Of a stretch of 64,000 nucleotides of DNA, positions 20,345 to 30,591 are shown in pieces (positions within the stretch are counted from its first letter, which is position 1; each line of letters opens with the position of its first letter). The translations under genes and the position numbers were made by a program. Origin of the DNA: Lentisphaerota bacterium (GTDB taxonomy: Bacteria; Verrucomicrobiota; Lentisphaeria; Victivallales; Victivallaceae); the NCBI GenBank assembly GCA_015061725.1, contig SUVX01000003.1:1-64000 (forward strand), in the 5' to 3' direction. Below the pieces are notes generated by a model. That model was not told the DNA's origin, did not search any database, and saw only the letters and a list, made by a program, of their open reading frames with translations.

Positions 20345-20798
20345 TTACTGCTGATTTTGCGTTACAAATGAAAAAAATTTTGTGATATCGTTTATATATG
20401 GTGCAATTTTTTTTATTTCGTCATCAGACCATTCATAAAAATTCAGTTTCAATAATTTTTCTGCATTTTCCTTATCAAAGCGCGCGCGAATACAACGGGC
20501 GGGATTTCCAGCGTAGATATGGTAAAGGCGGAATGTCTTTGGTGACAATACTGCCCGCTCCAATCACTGCTCCTGTACCTATTCTGACGCCGCCCAAAAA
20601 GATTACTTTTTCGCCAATCCGGACATCATGGTCGATTTTCGTTTTTTTGTATGGAGAAAATTCATGAGCAGAAAAATTTTTTTTTGAAGATATTTCTCCG
20701 GGTGAAATTCGTGCATTCTGATGAAGGGAGCTGTCACGGATTTCGGATATATTTAAACGCTGAAGAAGTTTTGCCAACAAAAATTTTATGAAATACAT
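20345..20798 (-). pseudogene. hexapeptide (CatB-like) acetyltransferase split by a single-base frameshift
   Basis: ORF 20475-20798 ends [16 protein letters not shown] then goes out of frame; ORF 20345-20563 resumes [16 protein letters not shown]; joined at CCTTTAC (expected CCTTAC), bases 20524-20526. Confidence 0.8.
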
Positions 20799-22018
20799 TT
20801 TTCACCTGTTAGATTCTTTTCTATGGTACTTTGCTCTGCTTTAAAGTTGAAAAGCAGCAGATAGTAAAATAAAATGTCATTGACAGAAAGACCCCAGAAT
20901 ATATAGGATTGCAGTATGCCGGCGACCAAAAAAGGAATGAGAAACAGTAGATTTTTTTTATTGATATAGTGCAGAATCAACAGAAAAAACACCGTTGAAA
21001 TTAGAAAACCATGGGCAACCAGTGTCAAAAGATAACTGTTGTGCGGATGAAATAATCTGCCGTCTTGAAAAATATCGCTCCAGAGCTTGAATGAAAAATT
21101 GCCGGTAAAGGGATGGGTCATCAAAAAACTGATATAATAGGCATATACATCCGGACGTTCTGAAAGAGCATTCCCCTCAAAGTCCATGTCCCCTCTGAAA
21201 AGTTCAAACATAATCGTTTCAGAATTTTGCAGAACAATAATTCCCGCAATGATACACAACAAAAAAATCAGAAGTTTTATTTTAATATTTATCTGCCGAT
21301 AATTTACACAGCACAACAGAGCAGCAAACAAAGAAAAGCACAAAATTGTTGTACGGTTGAAACTAAGGAAGAGTCCCAGGAGAATCAAAGGATAAAAAAT
21401 AATACGCGGCAGAAATTTTTTATCCGGTGCATACTGTTTGATAAATTCATAAATAACGACTGCATTCAATATTTTGTATCCGAAACCGCTGCTGTTGATT
21501 GATAAACCGGCAACTTTTTGATCATATAAAAGAGTCCCCTTGGTCATTTCTATTCCCCAGATATTATTTATGCCTGCCTCTTTTAAAAAGAATGCAATTA
21601 CAATTTCGCATAAAACCAGTATAATGAACCAATGCAGAGTTTCTATATTGATATAACGCACAAAATATACTGTTGAGGCAACCAGCAGCAGATATGGTAT
21701 ATAATCCTGGAGGGAATTGATTTGAGCTTCTCCGGTGACGATACCCAATGTGTTATTTACGACAGATAAGGCTGACAGAATCAATATTCCAGTCAGCAGG
21801 CTTTCTCCCCGGTAAGCCTGAACCGTTTTTCTTCCCGCAAGCCAAATACAAAAATAGAATATCGCAAGAATAATAGCCGATTGATATCCCAGAGAACCGG
21901 CATACAGCAGAACGCCGCAGAAAAAATTCCGGAAACGTTCTTTGAAATTTTTTTTGCCGGTTTCGGATTGTTCAAGGGAGAACGGCAGTTTACTGCTGTG
22001 CATCAAATTCGTATGCAT
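20786..22018 (-). CDS. O-antigen ligase/polymerase-like membrane protein (Wzy-like)
   Basis: 410 aa, about 10 TM helices; [28 protein letters not shown]. Confidence 0.7.
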   Translation of the reverse strand: MHTNLMHSSKLPFSLEQSETGKKNFKERFRNFFCGVLLYAGSLGYQSAIILAIFYFCIWLAGRKTVQAYRGESLLTGILILSALSVVNNTLGIVTGEAQINSLQDYIPYLLLVASTVYFVRYINIETLHWFIILVLCEIVIAFFLKEAGINNIWGIEMTKGTLLYDQKVAGLSINSSGFGYKILNAVVIYEFIKQYAPDKKFLPRIIFYPLILLGLFLSFNRTTILCFSLFAALLCCVNYRQINIKIKLLIFLLCIIAGIIVLQNSETIMFELFRGDMDFEGNALSERPDVYAYYISFLMTHPFTGNFSFKLWSDIFQDGRLFHPHNSYLLTLVAHGFLISTVFFLLILHYINKKNLLFLIPFLVAGILQSYIFWGLSVNDILFYYLLLFNFKAEQSTIEKNLTGEKCIS

Positions 22019-22880
22019 CTATAAATGATCCCCGGGTTCTGTTATAAACCCTGACTCCGACGGTTCTTGAATATTTGTCAAGAGCTGTGTGCGAAGCAAA
22101 GGTATTTGCATAACAGCGCAAATGTATTTCCAAAATTCCTTTTTGGAAATAATATCTGTTTTCAGAAGCTTTATAAAAATGGGAATCTTCTGTATAAATC
22201 CGGTTTTGTTCATCTACACGCAAATCCAGCATCCAGGAGTGGTTTGCACCGTAAAGATAAATTTTTTCAAACCGCAGAAATATTGCGGCAAAAATCGCAG
22301 CATTGGTTACATTTTGAGGGAGAGGCATGCCCAGACCAAGATTATACAGCAGATGAGAAGCCCATTTCCATCCGGAAACCGGAGTGGTATTGATCTGTAC
22401 AACATGTACATGCGGTGAAACATTTTTAAACAGAGATAACGGACAGCGGTTGGAGATAAAGAAATACATATCCCAATCAACTTTTTCCAATTGTTCCAGT
22501 AATCTTTTTACATTGCTGCGGATTTCCTGCTTTTTTTTCTCATTGGAGGTATTATCGTTTTTGTCACGCCACAGAACCGGATCAATCATCATATAGAAAT
22601 CAGGTTTCACCTGCAAAAATTTTTCATTCAGCGCAAAAAAGTTGACGGCAAAAAGAGCGACTTCTTCTCTGTTTGCCATGGGACTTTGCAAAATGTCATT
22701 CAGGGCAGGACCGTTGCCCATAATATAGCACTCTTTGAATTTACCATTGAGCTTTTTTCTCAGTTTTTTGATTTTACCCGCTGCGGAAAATGAACTGAAG
22801 AGGAGACATGACAACAATGAAATGAAAAAAGACATTGCTGAGGTTGTCAGGTGATATAATTTTTTACAGAATGTCAACAT
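21990..22880 (-). CDS. GT42/DUF115-like putative glycosyltransferase
   Basis: ECYIMGNGPALNDI near N-term; VTNAAIFAAIFLRFEKIYLYGANHSWM; lies in a nonulosonate cluster. Confidence 0.5.
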   Translation of the reverse strand: MLTFCKKLYHLTTSAMSFFISLLSCLLFSSFSAAGKIKKLRKKLNGKFKECYIMGNGPALNDILQSPMANREEVALFAVNFFALNEKFLQVKPDFYMMIDPVLWRDKNDNTSNEKKKQEIRSNVKRLLEQLEKVDWDMYFFISNRCPLSLFKNVSPHVHVVQINTTPVSGWKWASHLLYNLGLGMPLPQNVTNAAIFAAIFLRFEKIYLYGANHSWMLDLRVDEQNRIYTEDSHFYKASENRYYFQKGILEIHLRCYANTFASHTALDKYSRTVGVRVYNRTRGSFIDAYEFDAQQ

Positions 22881-22913
22881 ATAAAAAATCCTTGTGTTGA
22901 GAAGGGAAACAAA

Positions 22914-24368
22914 TCAAACATTTATGATCTGCTCTTTTTTGATTAAAGTTTTGACTCCTTGCAACAGCTCCGCAATACCGGATCTGTGCACGATAGAAAA
23001 TAACAACAGAATCAGAACAAAATATTTGCTGATTTCCGGAAAGAATATCATTGTAAAGAGTGTGGAAATATCAAATACAGCTAATGTCAAAGGCATATTT
23101 TTTTTGATGTATGTTTTGAAGTTCCGTTCTCCGATACAAAATAACGCATAACAATTTACGCCGATAGAGTAGAATACATATGTAATCAATGTGCCGAGGA
23201 TGCTTAATTCCATGCTGCAGCCGGATTTAATCAGCAGGAAAATCAGGATATTGTTTAAAACCAGCGCACAAAAAACGATTCCGGCGAACTCTTTTTCTTT
23301 GTTCTGGGCAAGCAGATAAGAGTTGTAACCGAAGCAATGCGAATACATAAGTAACGTGAACAGAATCAGCACAAAGGGACGGTAACTTTGGGCATATTGC
23401 GGCAGAAAATAGAAAAATAACGGACTTACTGCCAAGACCGTATAAAAGAGCAGATGTAATGGCAGAATGTAGTTTTTGCGCAATAAATCTATCCCCGCAA
23501 TGATTTTTTGAGTATCATTCCCCTTGAGCATATCAATCATCTTGGGGAACAATAAGAAAATCAGACTGTCAAGCAACAGCATGATTCCCTGAGCCAGGGC
23601 AAAAGCAAAGGCAAAATATCCGAACTCCTGTACGGAGTAAAAATAACTCACTTGTAATTTTGTTGTCAATACAATAAACAGAAAACAGGCGTTATAAAGG
23701 AAGAGAAAAAATCCTTTTGAAGCAATCTCTTTTATCAGAGTTTTTTCCGGTTTTCCGGTAAAGCAAACCTGCTTTTTGCTGATAAAAATAATAACCGGAA
23801 TCAGCAATGCCGCAATATATGATACTGTCAAAAGTGTCAACAGATTTTTCCCTTGAGCAAAAAAGACTGCAAGCAGCATGCAGACGGGCCATAATGACTG
23901 CTGGATGATGATTTCAACGATTCTGTTTTTGACTCTGAAAACATTGATAAAAAAGTTGCACACATATTGCAGCAGAACAATTGCAGTTACCGCATAAATC
24001 AAGTTTCCCAAATGATATTTTGCAAGAACAGGAATTCCGATAATCCGGTCATAGCCCGCTATCAATACAGGGGGAAGAAAAGTCAGCAGCACCAGCAAAA
24101 GAGAATTGAAAGTGTATCTGCTGCATAAAGATTGATCTTCTTTATTTTGAACCAGCAAAATAGTTGCAGCTGAACCGATTCCCCAGTTGCAGGAACTGCC
24201 GATATTTACCAGCAGCAGGATAAAACTCCAGATGCCGAAATAATATGCTCCCAGTTTGACCGCCAGAAAAATAGAAGCCAGAAACTGGATTCCCAAAACC
24301 ATATATCGGCTGGTAAGATACCAGAAAATCTTGTTTTTGAAAACGGCAATAAAAAAATCCAGCTTCAT
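22914..24368 (-). CDS. polysaccharide flippase (Wzx-like)
   Basis: 484 aa, about 12-14 TM helices. Confidence 0.75.
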   Translation of the reverse strand: MKLDFFIAVFKNKIFWYLTSRYMVLGIQFLASIFLAVKLGAYYFGIWSFILLLVNIGSSCNWGIGSAATILLVQNKEDQSLCSRYTFNSLLLVLLTFLPPVLIAGYDRIIGIPVLAKYHLGNLIYAVTAIVLLQYVCNFFINVFRVKNRIVEIIIQQSLWPVCMLLAVFFAQGKNLLTLLTVSYIAALLIPVIIFISKKQVCFTGKPEKTLIKEIASKGFFLFLYNACFLFIVLTTKLQVSYFYSVQEFGYFAFAFALAQGIMLLLDSLIFLLFPKMIDMLKGNDTQKIIAGIDLLRKNYILPLHLLFYTVLAVSPLFFYFLPQYAQSYRPFVLILFTLLMYSHCFGYNSYLLAQNKEKEFAGIVFCALVLNNILIFLLIKSGCSMELSILGTLITYVFYSIGVNCYALFCIGERNFKTYIKKNMPLTLAVFDISTLFTMIFFPEISKYFVLILLLFSIVHRSGIAELLQGVKTLIKKEQIINV

Positions 24369-24390
24369 TTTTGAGAAAATATTAAAGTCG

Positions 24391-25104
24391 TTATCTGTTT
24401 TCTTTTTTAGAGAGAAAATTTGCTACACATTCAGCAAAATCAAAATCGTCTTTGTCATCAATGTCTACAGCATTTTGCCACGGTATTTCAAAAAACTTGT
24501 GACCGATGCCGTAAAAACTTTTATCGCGTTTCAGAGCCTGACATTGCGCACACCAGATTGCTCCGGTAGGACAATACAAATCGGGCAAATCTTGAGAGCG
24601 GACAAATGTATTTTGAAAGAGCTTTTCTCCACTGCCGTCTTGATTGACTTTCAGAGCCCACCAGGGATTCATCCAGCCAAACTTGAACACGGACAGCGTG
24701 AAAGAATTTTGATTTTCCAAATGCGAAGCAAAAATATCCTGAATGTTCCGGGCAGTTTTAAGAGGACAATTCGCCATCAACTGGACAACATGGTCATACG
24801 ATTCATTGAAATACTTTTCTGCCTGTTGCAATGCCAGCAGAGTTGCTTCGCTGACCGGAGTCATGTCATCAGCCAGACTTTCCCGAAAAAATGGCACTTC
24901 TGCACCGAATTTCTTGGCGGTATCTGCAATCTCCGGAGAATCTGTACTGACAATAATCCGTTTGAAAAGACCGCTCTCTTGCGCTACTTTGATCGAATGC
25001 GCTATCATCGGAAGTCCGTTGAATGGCAAAACGTTTTTTCCCGGCAAGCGCTTGGAACCTCCTCTTGCCGGGATGATTGCAATGACATTATTTGCATTAC
25101 ACAT
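24391..25104 (-). CDS. neuA: acylneuraminate cytidylyltransferase family
   Basis: VIAIIPARGGSKRLPGKNVLPFNGLPMIAHSI, STDSPEIADTAKKFGAEVPFFR. Confidence 0.9.
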   Translation of the reverse strand: MCNANNVIAIIPARGGSKRLPGKNVLPFNGLPMIAHSIKVAQESGLFKRIIVSTDSPEIADTAKKFGAEVPFFRESLADDMTPVSEATLLALQQAEKYFNESYDHVVQLMANCPLKTARNIQDIFASHLENQNSFTLSVFKFGWMNPWWALKVNQDGSGEKLFQNTFVRSQDLPDLYCPTGAIWCAQCQALKRDKSFYGIGHKFFEIPWQNAVDIDDKDDFDFAECVANFLSKKENR

Positions 25105-25105
25105 T

Positions 25106-26161
25106 TTACTTGATATCCTCCCAGCGCAGAACGTCATCTTCCAGAATGTCACGAGTGACTGTTCTGCCGTAGAGGTTTTCGGTTTCGTTCGGCGGAATTC
25201 CAAGTCCGGGACGTTTGGCGGTCAAATCCTCAGGCGTGATGATGCTGCCTTTGGCAATCGGACGGGCGGCAACCACACTGCGGCGGAATTTCAACTTTTT
25301 GGCTTCTTCATCTTCTGAAACTTTGCGCTGGAATGAACCCATGGACTTGGCAATGATTTTGGATTGTTCAACCAGCATTTTCATTTCCGGCGGATCTGCG
25401 GAAATCATGTGATCCCAGCCGGGAAGATCTTTGTCAATGGTAAAGTGTTTCTCAATAACACAAACACCCAGCGCCACGGAGGCAATCGGAATTGCAAAGC
25501 CCATTGAGTGATCAGAAAATCCGACCGGATAGCCGAATGTCTGCTGAAGCATGGTGATGTTGTGCAGGTTGATATCTTCGTATTTGGGCGGATAGATTGC
25601 AATACAATGCAGCAGAACAATGTTATGATTGCCTTCGGCTTCAATGGTTTTGACTGCTGTTTCAATTTCTGTCAAGGTACTCATGCCGGTTGAAAGCAAA
25701 ACCGGTTTTCCGGTTCTGGCAATGTGTCTCAGCAAAAGCAGATTGTTGATATCCATCGAAGCAACTTTGTGAAAGGGAACGCCCACTTCATCCAGAAGAT
25801 CAACTTCGTGGTCGGCAAAAGGACTTGATGAAAAATCAATACCGTTTTCGTCACAAAATTCTTTCAGTTCATAGTGCTGTTCAGGACGCAAATAGTAACG
25901 TTCACACATTTCTCTGAGTGAACCAAAATGTTTTTTGGGATTGTCTGTGTACTTCGTGTTACGTTCGTATTCTTCCCGGGCAATCAACGTCGCAGGTGAC
26001 CATGATTGGAATTTTACGGCATCTGCCCCGCAGGCTTTGGCGGAAAGAATCATTTCTTTAGCAAGAATCATATCTCCGTTGTGGTTCGAGCCGATTTCTG
26101 CAATAACATAAGGTTCGCAGAAATTTGAGATTCTTTTTCTGGGGGTCAATTGGATTTCCAT
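25106..26161 (-). CDS. neuB: N-acetylneuraminate (nonulosonate) synthase
   Basis: VIAEIGSNHNGD, DAVKFQSW, KVASMDINN, LLSTGMSTLTEIE, VGFSDHSMG, EKHFTIDKDLPGWDH, C-terminal SAF domain. Confidence 0.93.
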   Translation of the reverse strand: MEIQLTPRKRISNFCEPYVIAEIGSNHNGDMILAKEMILSAKACGADAVKFQSWSPATLIAREEYERNTKYTDNPKKHFGSLREMCERYYLRPEQHYELKEFCDENGIDFSSSPFADHEVDLLDEVGVPFHKVASMDINNLLLLRHIARTGKPVLLSTGMSTLTEIETAVKTIEAEGNHNIVLLHCIAIYPPKYEDINLHNITMLQQTFGYPVGFSDHSMGFAIPIASVALGVCVIEKHFTIDKDLPGWDHMISADPPEMKMLVEQSKIIAKSMGSFQRKVSEDEEAKKLKFRRSVVAARPIAKGSIITPEDLTAKRPGLGIPPNETENLYGRTVTRDILEDDVLRWEDIK

Positions 26162-26229
26162 TGAGAGTCCTTTCTGTTAAAATAGGGGAGACAAATTATT
26201 TTTATTATTGAATCTTTTAATACTCTGTT

Positions 26230-27378
26230 TTACTTCTTTAATGCTGCCAATATCCGCGGACATGCCATGCCGTCGCCGTAGGGATTGACCGCTTTACTCA
26301 TGGTTTCGTAATATTCTTTGTCATCAAGAAGTTTTGAGACTTCTGCAACAATCTTTTCAAAGTTTGTGCCGACAAGTTTGACCGTGCCCGCTTCAAGTGC
26401 TTCAGGACGCTCTGTCGTGTCGCGCATCACCAGTACCGGTTTGCCCAGTCCGGGAGCCTCTTCCTGAATGCCGCCGGAATCCGTCAGAACGATATCGCTC
26501 TTTTCCATCAAAAAGACAAAGGGCAGATAGTCCAGCGGTTCAATGAAGAACATATTTTCAGGCGGTGTTGCTCCGAATACCTCCGCAATCGGTTTGCGGA
26601 CGTTGGGATTGAGGTGCATCGGATAAACAAAATCCACATCAGGATATTTTTCATTCAGCGTTTTGATCGCTGAACACATCGAAATAAATCCGTCTCCGAA
26701 GTTTTCCCGGCGGTGTCCTGTAATAAGAACCAGTTTTTTGCCGTTGACAAGACGCTTGACATCGTATCCTGAGTTTTTGAGAAACTCAGTCAATTCCGTC
26801 TGCATGGATTCGGAACTTTGCAGCTTTTTTGTCACCCAGTGCAGCGCATCAATGACGGTATTGCCCGTGACAAAAATGGAGTCCTCTGCAACGTTTTCTG
26901 TCAGCAGATTTTGACGGCTCAAAGGTGTCGGCGCAAAATTGTATGCGGCAATCCTGCCGGTGATCTGTCGGTTCATTTCCTCAGGAAAAGGACTGTAAAT
27001 ATTGTGCGTACGCAGTCCTGCTTCAACGTGTCCCACCGGAATTTGTTTATAAAACGCCGCAAGTGCCGCAGCAGTGGACGTGGTTGTGTCTCCGTGAACA
27101 AGAACCACATCAGGAGTGACTTTGTCAAAGACATCGCGCATACCGGTTAAGACTCGTGCTGTGACGTCATAAAGATCCTGTCCTGCTTTCATGATATTCA
27201 AATCAAAATCAGGCGTGATGTCAAACAGATTCAAAACCTGAACCAGCATTTGCCGGTGCTGACCGGTAACGCAGACAAAGGTTTCAAAATTTTCCGGTTC
27301 CGCCTGAAAAGCCTTGACCAGAGGCGCCATTTTGATTGCCTCAGGACGGGTTCCGAATACCAGCATGACTTTTTTCAT
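26230..27378 (-). CDS. wecB: non-hydrolysing UDP-N-acetylglucosamine 2-epimerase
   Basis: [73 protein letters not shown]. Confidence 0.95.
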   Translation of the reverse strand: MKKVMLVFGTRPEAIKMAPLVKAFQAEPENFETFVCVTGQHRQMLVQVLNLFDITPDFDLNIMKAGQDLYDVTARVLTGMRDVFDKVTPDVVLVHGDTTTSTAAALAAFYKQIPVGHVEAGLRTHNIYSPFPEEMNRQITGRIAAYNFAPTPLSRQNLLTENVAEDSIFVTGNTVIDALHWVTKKLQSSESMQTELTEFLKNSGYDVKRLVNGKKLVLITGHRRENFGDGFISMCSAIKTLNEKYPDVDFVYPMHLNPNVRKPIAEVFGATPPENMFFIEPLDYLPFVFLMEKSDIVLTDSGGIQEEAPGLGKPVLVMRDTTERPEALEAGTVKLVGTNFEKIVAEVSKLLDDKEYYETMSKAVNPYGDGMACPRILAALKK

Positions 27379-27387
27379 TATCAGAGA

Positions 27388-27927
27388 TTATTTTGTTATC
27401 TTTTGCAACGTTTCTGCTGAAACGGGATATTCAATATGAGAGTTCAAAATCGTCAGATTGAGAACGATACTGTCCGTTTCATCGGCGCGGCGAAGAACTT
27501 TTGCCTGAAGTCCGGCAAGAGGACCTTCTGTAACAACAACATCATCTCCTGCTGAAATTGCCGGATTTATCAGTATCGGTTCGCTCTGAGCTAAAATTTC
27601 ACAGCGTTTCAGTACATTCAATTCTTTTATGAACGTTTCTTCTGAAGAAGACTCCCGTAACAACTCAATTTGAACAATATGTTTTTCTGAGATTTTCAAC
27701 TCTCTGCGTTCTTCATCACTTAAACTCAGAAAAACATATCCCGGTATCATCGGCAGAAAAGATACGACTTTGGTTGCGTGGTGCAGCCGTGCTTTGGGAA
27801 TCAACGGAAGAAAACAGGGAATCCCTCTTGCTTCCAGTGCGGACTTCAATTTTTTTTCTGTCCTGGGTTTGACATAAGCATATCCCCAGTGACGCTCAGG
27901 AATCTTCCTGATTTCCTCAAAAGTCAT
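27388..27927 (-). CDS. NusG-paralog antiterminator (RfaH/UpxY/LoaP class)
   Basis: NGN-like HWGYAYVKPRTEKKLKSALEARGIPCFLPLIPKAR, MIPGYVFLSL, KOW GDDVVVTEGPLAGLQAKVL; adjacent to capsule genes. Confidence 0.85.
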   Translation of the reverse strand: MTFEEIRKIPERHWGYAYVKPRTEKKLKSALEARGIPCFLPLIPKARLHHATKVVSFLPMIPGYVFLSLSDEERRELKISEKHIVQIELLRESSSEETFIKELNVLKRCEILAQSEPILINPAISAGDDVVVTEGPLAGLQAKVLRRADETDSIVLNLTILNSHIEYPVSAETLQKITK

Positions 27928-27946
27928 AATTTTTCCATGCCGTAGC

Positions 27947-27972
27947 ACCGTCAGGGGATTATCCCGGACGGT
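27947..27972 (-). promoter_or_regulatory. leader hairpin upstream of the NusG paralog
   Basis: ACCGTC...GACGGT outer stem, GGGA/TCCC inner stem, about 20 nt upstream of the ATG at 27927. Confidence 0.55.
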
Positions 27973-28006
27973 AATCAGATTATTTTTCCACACTTTACCA
28001 AAACTT

Positions 28007-28034
28007 AATGTAACACTCCAAATGAAAATTACAA
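28007..28034 (-). promoter_or_regulatory. sigma70-like promoter TTGTAA-N16-TACATT
   Basis: reverse-strand hexamers at 28029-28034 and 28007-28012, upstream of the NusG-paralog leader. Confidence 0.4.
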
Positions 28035-28051
28035 GTCCGGGCAAAGCAATA

Positions 28052-29422
28052 TTAAAAGTTAAAGTAAATAAACGGAGATGTTTTTACAAAGAAAAACATT
28101 GATACGATCATAAGTGTCGCCGCCGTGAGCGCATTGAACCACGTCGGACGGAATTTTTTTGCCAGTTCAGGAACAGGTTTCAGGAAAATGATAATGAATA
28201 TGCCCGCAAGAAAAAGACCCGTGTTAAAGCTTGAAATTGCCGGGATTTTCAGAGATTCCGGCAGAAACATCGCTTTGTAAAGCCGTTCCGCCTGTCTCCA
28301 ACCGGTTGCACGGAATGGCACCCAGGCAAGGAGTACGAAGAAAAATGTCAGCAGCCGTGCCGGAATCAACGGCATTTTAAGATTGAAAACTTTGCTCCAT
28401 ACACGGTGCAGGATCAATGCTGCACCATGCAGCATTCCCCATAAGACAAAGAGCCAGCTTGCTCCGTGCCACAAGCCGCTGATGAAAAAGGTTATCAAGA
28501 GATTAAGATAAGTTCTGAAAGTGCCTTTCCTGTTTCCTCCCAGAGGAATGTAGATGGTCGTCATCAGAAAACGTCCCAGAGTCATGTGCCACTTGCGCCA
28601 GAAATCTGTAATGTTCTCTGCACGGTAGGGCGCTGAAAAGTTCTGCGGCAGAAAGATGTTGAAGACCATACCGATTCCGATTGCCATATCACAGTAACCG
28701 CTGAAATCAAAATAGATCTGAAACGTGTATGCCAATGCTGTTTCCCAGGCTTCAAAGAGATTGCCGGATATGTCGGCAAATCCGGCATCTGCAATTTCCG
28801 CAAAGAAGTCGGCAAGCAGGATTTTTTTGCCCAGTCCGAGAGCGAAAGCATACAATCCTGCGGCAATATTTCCGGCGTTGGGAACCAGATTTTCCTTCTT
28901 GTCAAACTGGCTCATCATCTCATCGGGCAGAACGATGGGACCGGCAATCAGCTGCGGAAAAAAGCAGACAAAAAGAGAATAAGTCAACAGATTATACCGT
29001 TTGGCCAGCTGCCGGGAATAAACCAGTTGGAGAAATGATATCTGTTGAAAGGTGAAAAAACTTATTCCCAGCGGCAGAAGAATATGTTTCAAGTGAAAAG
29101 ACGTTCCCAAGGCGGCATTGATATTTTCCACAAAGAAGTCATAATACTTGAAGTATCCGAGTGCCAGTACATTACAGAGGATTCCGATGGTAAGAATCAG
29201 CCTTGAATTGTTTTTATACAGCCATTGGGCAAAAAAGTGATTGACAAAAATGGAACCGATGAGCAGCAGAGAATAACTCCAGTGAAACCAGGAATAAAAG
29301 ACGACAGAAGCCAGCACAAGAAAAAGTTGAGATGCTGTTGTACTCTTTTTGCCCAGCAGGAAATAAACGATCGCTGTCAGCGGAAAAAAGAACAGCATGA
29401 AAGTAAATGTCGGGAATAACAT
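28052..29422 (-). CDS. MBOAT-family O-acyltransferase (AlgI-like)
   Basis: MLFPTFTFMLFFFPLTAIVYFLLG; NFSAPYRAENITDFWRKWHMTLGRFL; GLWHGASW. Confidence 0.95.
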   Translation of the reverse strand: MLFPTFTFMLFFFPLTAIVYFLLGKKSTTASQLFLVLASVVFYSWFHWSYSLLLIGSIFVNHFFAQWLYKNNSRLILTIGILCNVLALGYFKYYDFFVENINAALGTSFHLKHILLPLGISFFTFQQISFLQLVYSRQLAKRYNLLTYSLFVCFFPQLIAGPIVLPDEMMSQFDKKENLVPNAGNIAAGLYAFALGLGKKILLADFFAEIADAGFADISGNLFEAWETALAYTFQIYFDFSGYCDMAIGIGMVFNIFLPQNFSAPYRAENITDFWRKWHMTLGRFLMTTIYIPLGGNRKGTFRTYLNLLITFFISGLWHGASWLFVLWGMLHGAALILHRVWSKVFNLKMPLIPARLLTFFFVLLAWVPFRATGWRQAERLYKAMFLPESLKIPAISSFNTGLFLAGIFIIIFLKPVPELAKKFRPTWFNALTAATLMIVSMFFFVKTSPFIYFNF

Positions 29423-29432
29423 GAAAAGTACC

Positions 29433-30563
29433 TCACTTGATTTCTTTCAGGTGTTTGTAATAAACAGGCATATTTGTCTTTATCAGTTCGCGGAGTTTCT
29501 TTTCGTTGGCGTGAACTTCTTCGGGCGTGGTAATCCTGTTTGAGCCTGAAACCAGTTTTTTCAGGACGATTTGAGCCGCTTCTCTGCTGAAATGCTGAAC
29601 ATCGCTGAAATAATCGTGACAGAGGACAATGCTGTCATCTGCTTGAAAATCATGCAGTTTGACATTGGGACGTTTGAGAAGTTCAAGCATAACCTGAGTT
29701 CTTTGTTTTATCAGCGCATCCGCTTCATTGAACTGTTCGCTCTGGCAGTAGGTGTAGATGTGATAGGGCGCAAGATAGACGGTGAAATCCACATCGGGAT
29801 TGTTGTCAAACATGGGCAGAAGTTCATCTCGCAGATTTTTCTGATGCGCCTCTTTGTTGTACGGTGTCTGGGTGTGATGTGTTTCTGCATTTGAACGGGC
29901 ATCACTCATAACGGCTTGCAGTCCGTATGGTTTACCGTCATATTCGGTTGAAAACATACGGTTTCTGTCTGCCTGATACTTGCGTTTTCCCGAGGGGCGC
30001 AGCTGACGTTTGATAAGATAGAGGATCGTTGAAAATGTCTGGCGCGAAAAGAGATAACGGTAATCCTGCGCGTGACTTTCCGTATACATGTAGTCAAACT
30101 GTTTGTAATGCGGTTTGGTTTTGTTGAGGGGATAAATATCCAGAGAAAAGACGATTCTTTTAAGATTTTTGCCCTTGATTTCAATGGCGGTATCCACCAT
30201 CTTTTTGAGGTCGATCATGGTTCCGCCGGAGGCGGCGAATTTGAGGGAACGGCAGTTTAAGGTTTTATCAATATCCTCTATAAAAAAATTGCGTGTCATA
30301 CTGGTTCCGATCATGAAAAGGTCAAATTTTTCATGTTTGAGCAGGGCAGGGGCGGTGGCGTAAATTTCGTGATAGACTGTTTTGTAAAAAAACGGCATCC
30401 GGTAACGGTAAAGCGGGTCAACGACAAAGGCAATCAGTGCGGCACCGCCGATAACGGCAGCAACTGCGGCAATAACGATTTTGCTCCAGGTTTTGCAGGA
30501 ACACTCTTTCTGCAGCAGTCCGTAAATATACAGGAGCGTATTTTGGATTTTTTCTTTTTTCAT
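29433..30563 (-). CDS. membrane-anchored SGNH/DltD-like partner of the MBOAT
   Basis: TM then FDLFMIGTSMTRNFFIEDIDKTL; C-term DDSIVLCHDYFSDVQHFS; gene adjacency to MBOAT. Confidence 0.6.
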   Translation of the reverse strand: MKKEKIQNTLLYIYGLLQKECSCKTWSKIVIAAVAAVIGGAALIAFVVDPLYRYRMPFFYKTVYHEIYATAPALLKHEKFDLFMIGTSMTRNFFIEDIDKTLNCRSLKFAASGGTMIDLKKMVDTAIEIKGKNLKRIVFSLDIYPLNKTKPHYKQFDYMYTESHAQDYRYLFSRQTFSTILYLIKRQLRPSGKRKYQADRNRMFSTEYDGKPYGLQAVMSDARSNAETHHTQTPYNKEAHQKNLRDELLPMFDNNPDVDFTVYLAPYHIYTYCQSEQFNEADALIKQRTQVMLELLKRPNVKLHDFQADDSIVLCHDYFSDVQHFSREAAQIVLKKLVSGSNRITTPEEVHANEKKLRELIKTNMPVYYKHLKEIK

Positions 30564-30591
30564 CCGATGGGATTCTTTCATCGTTTCAGGG

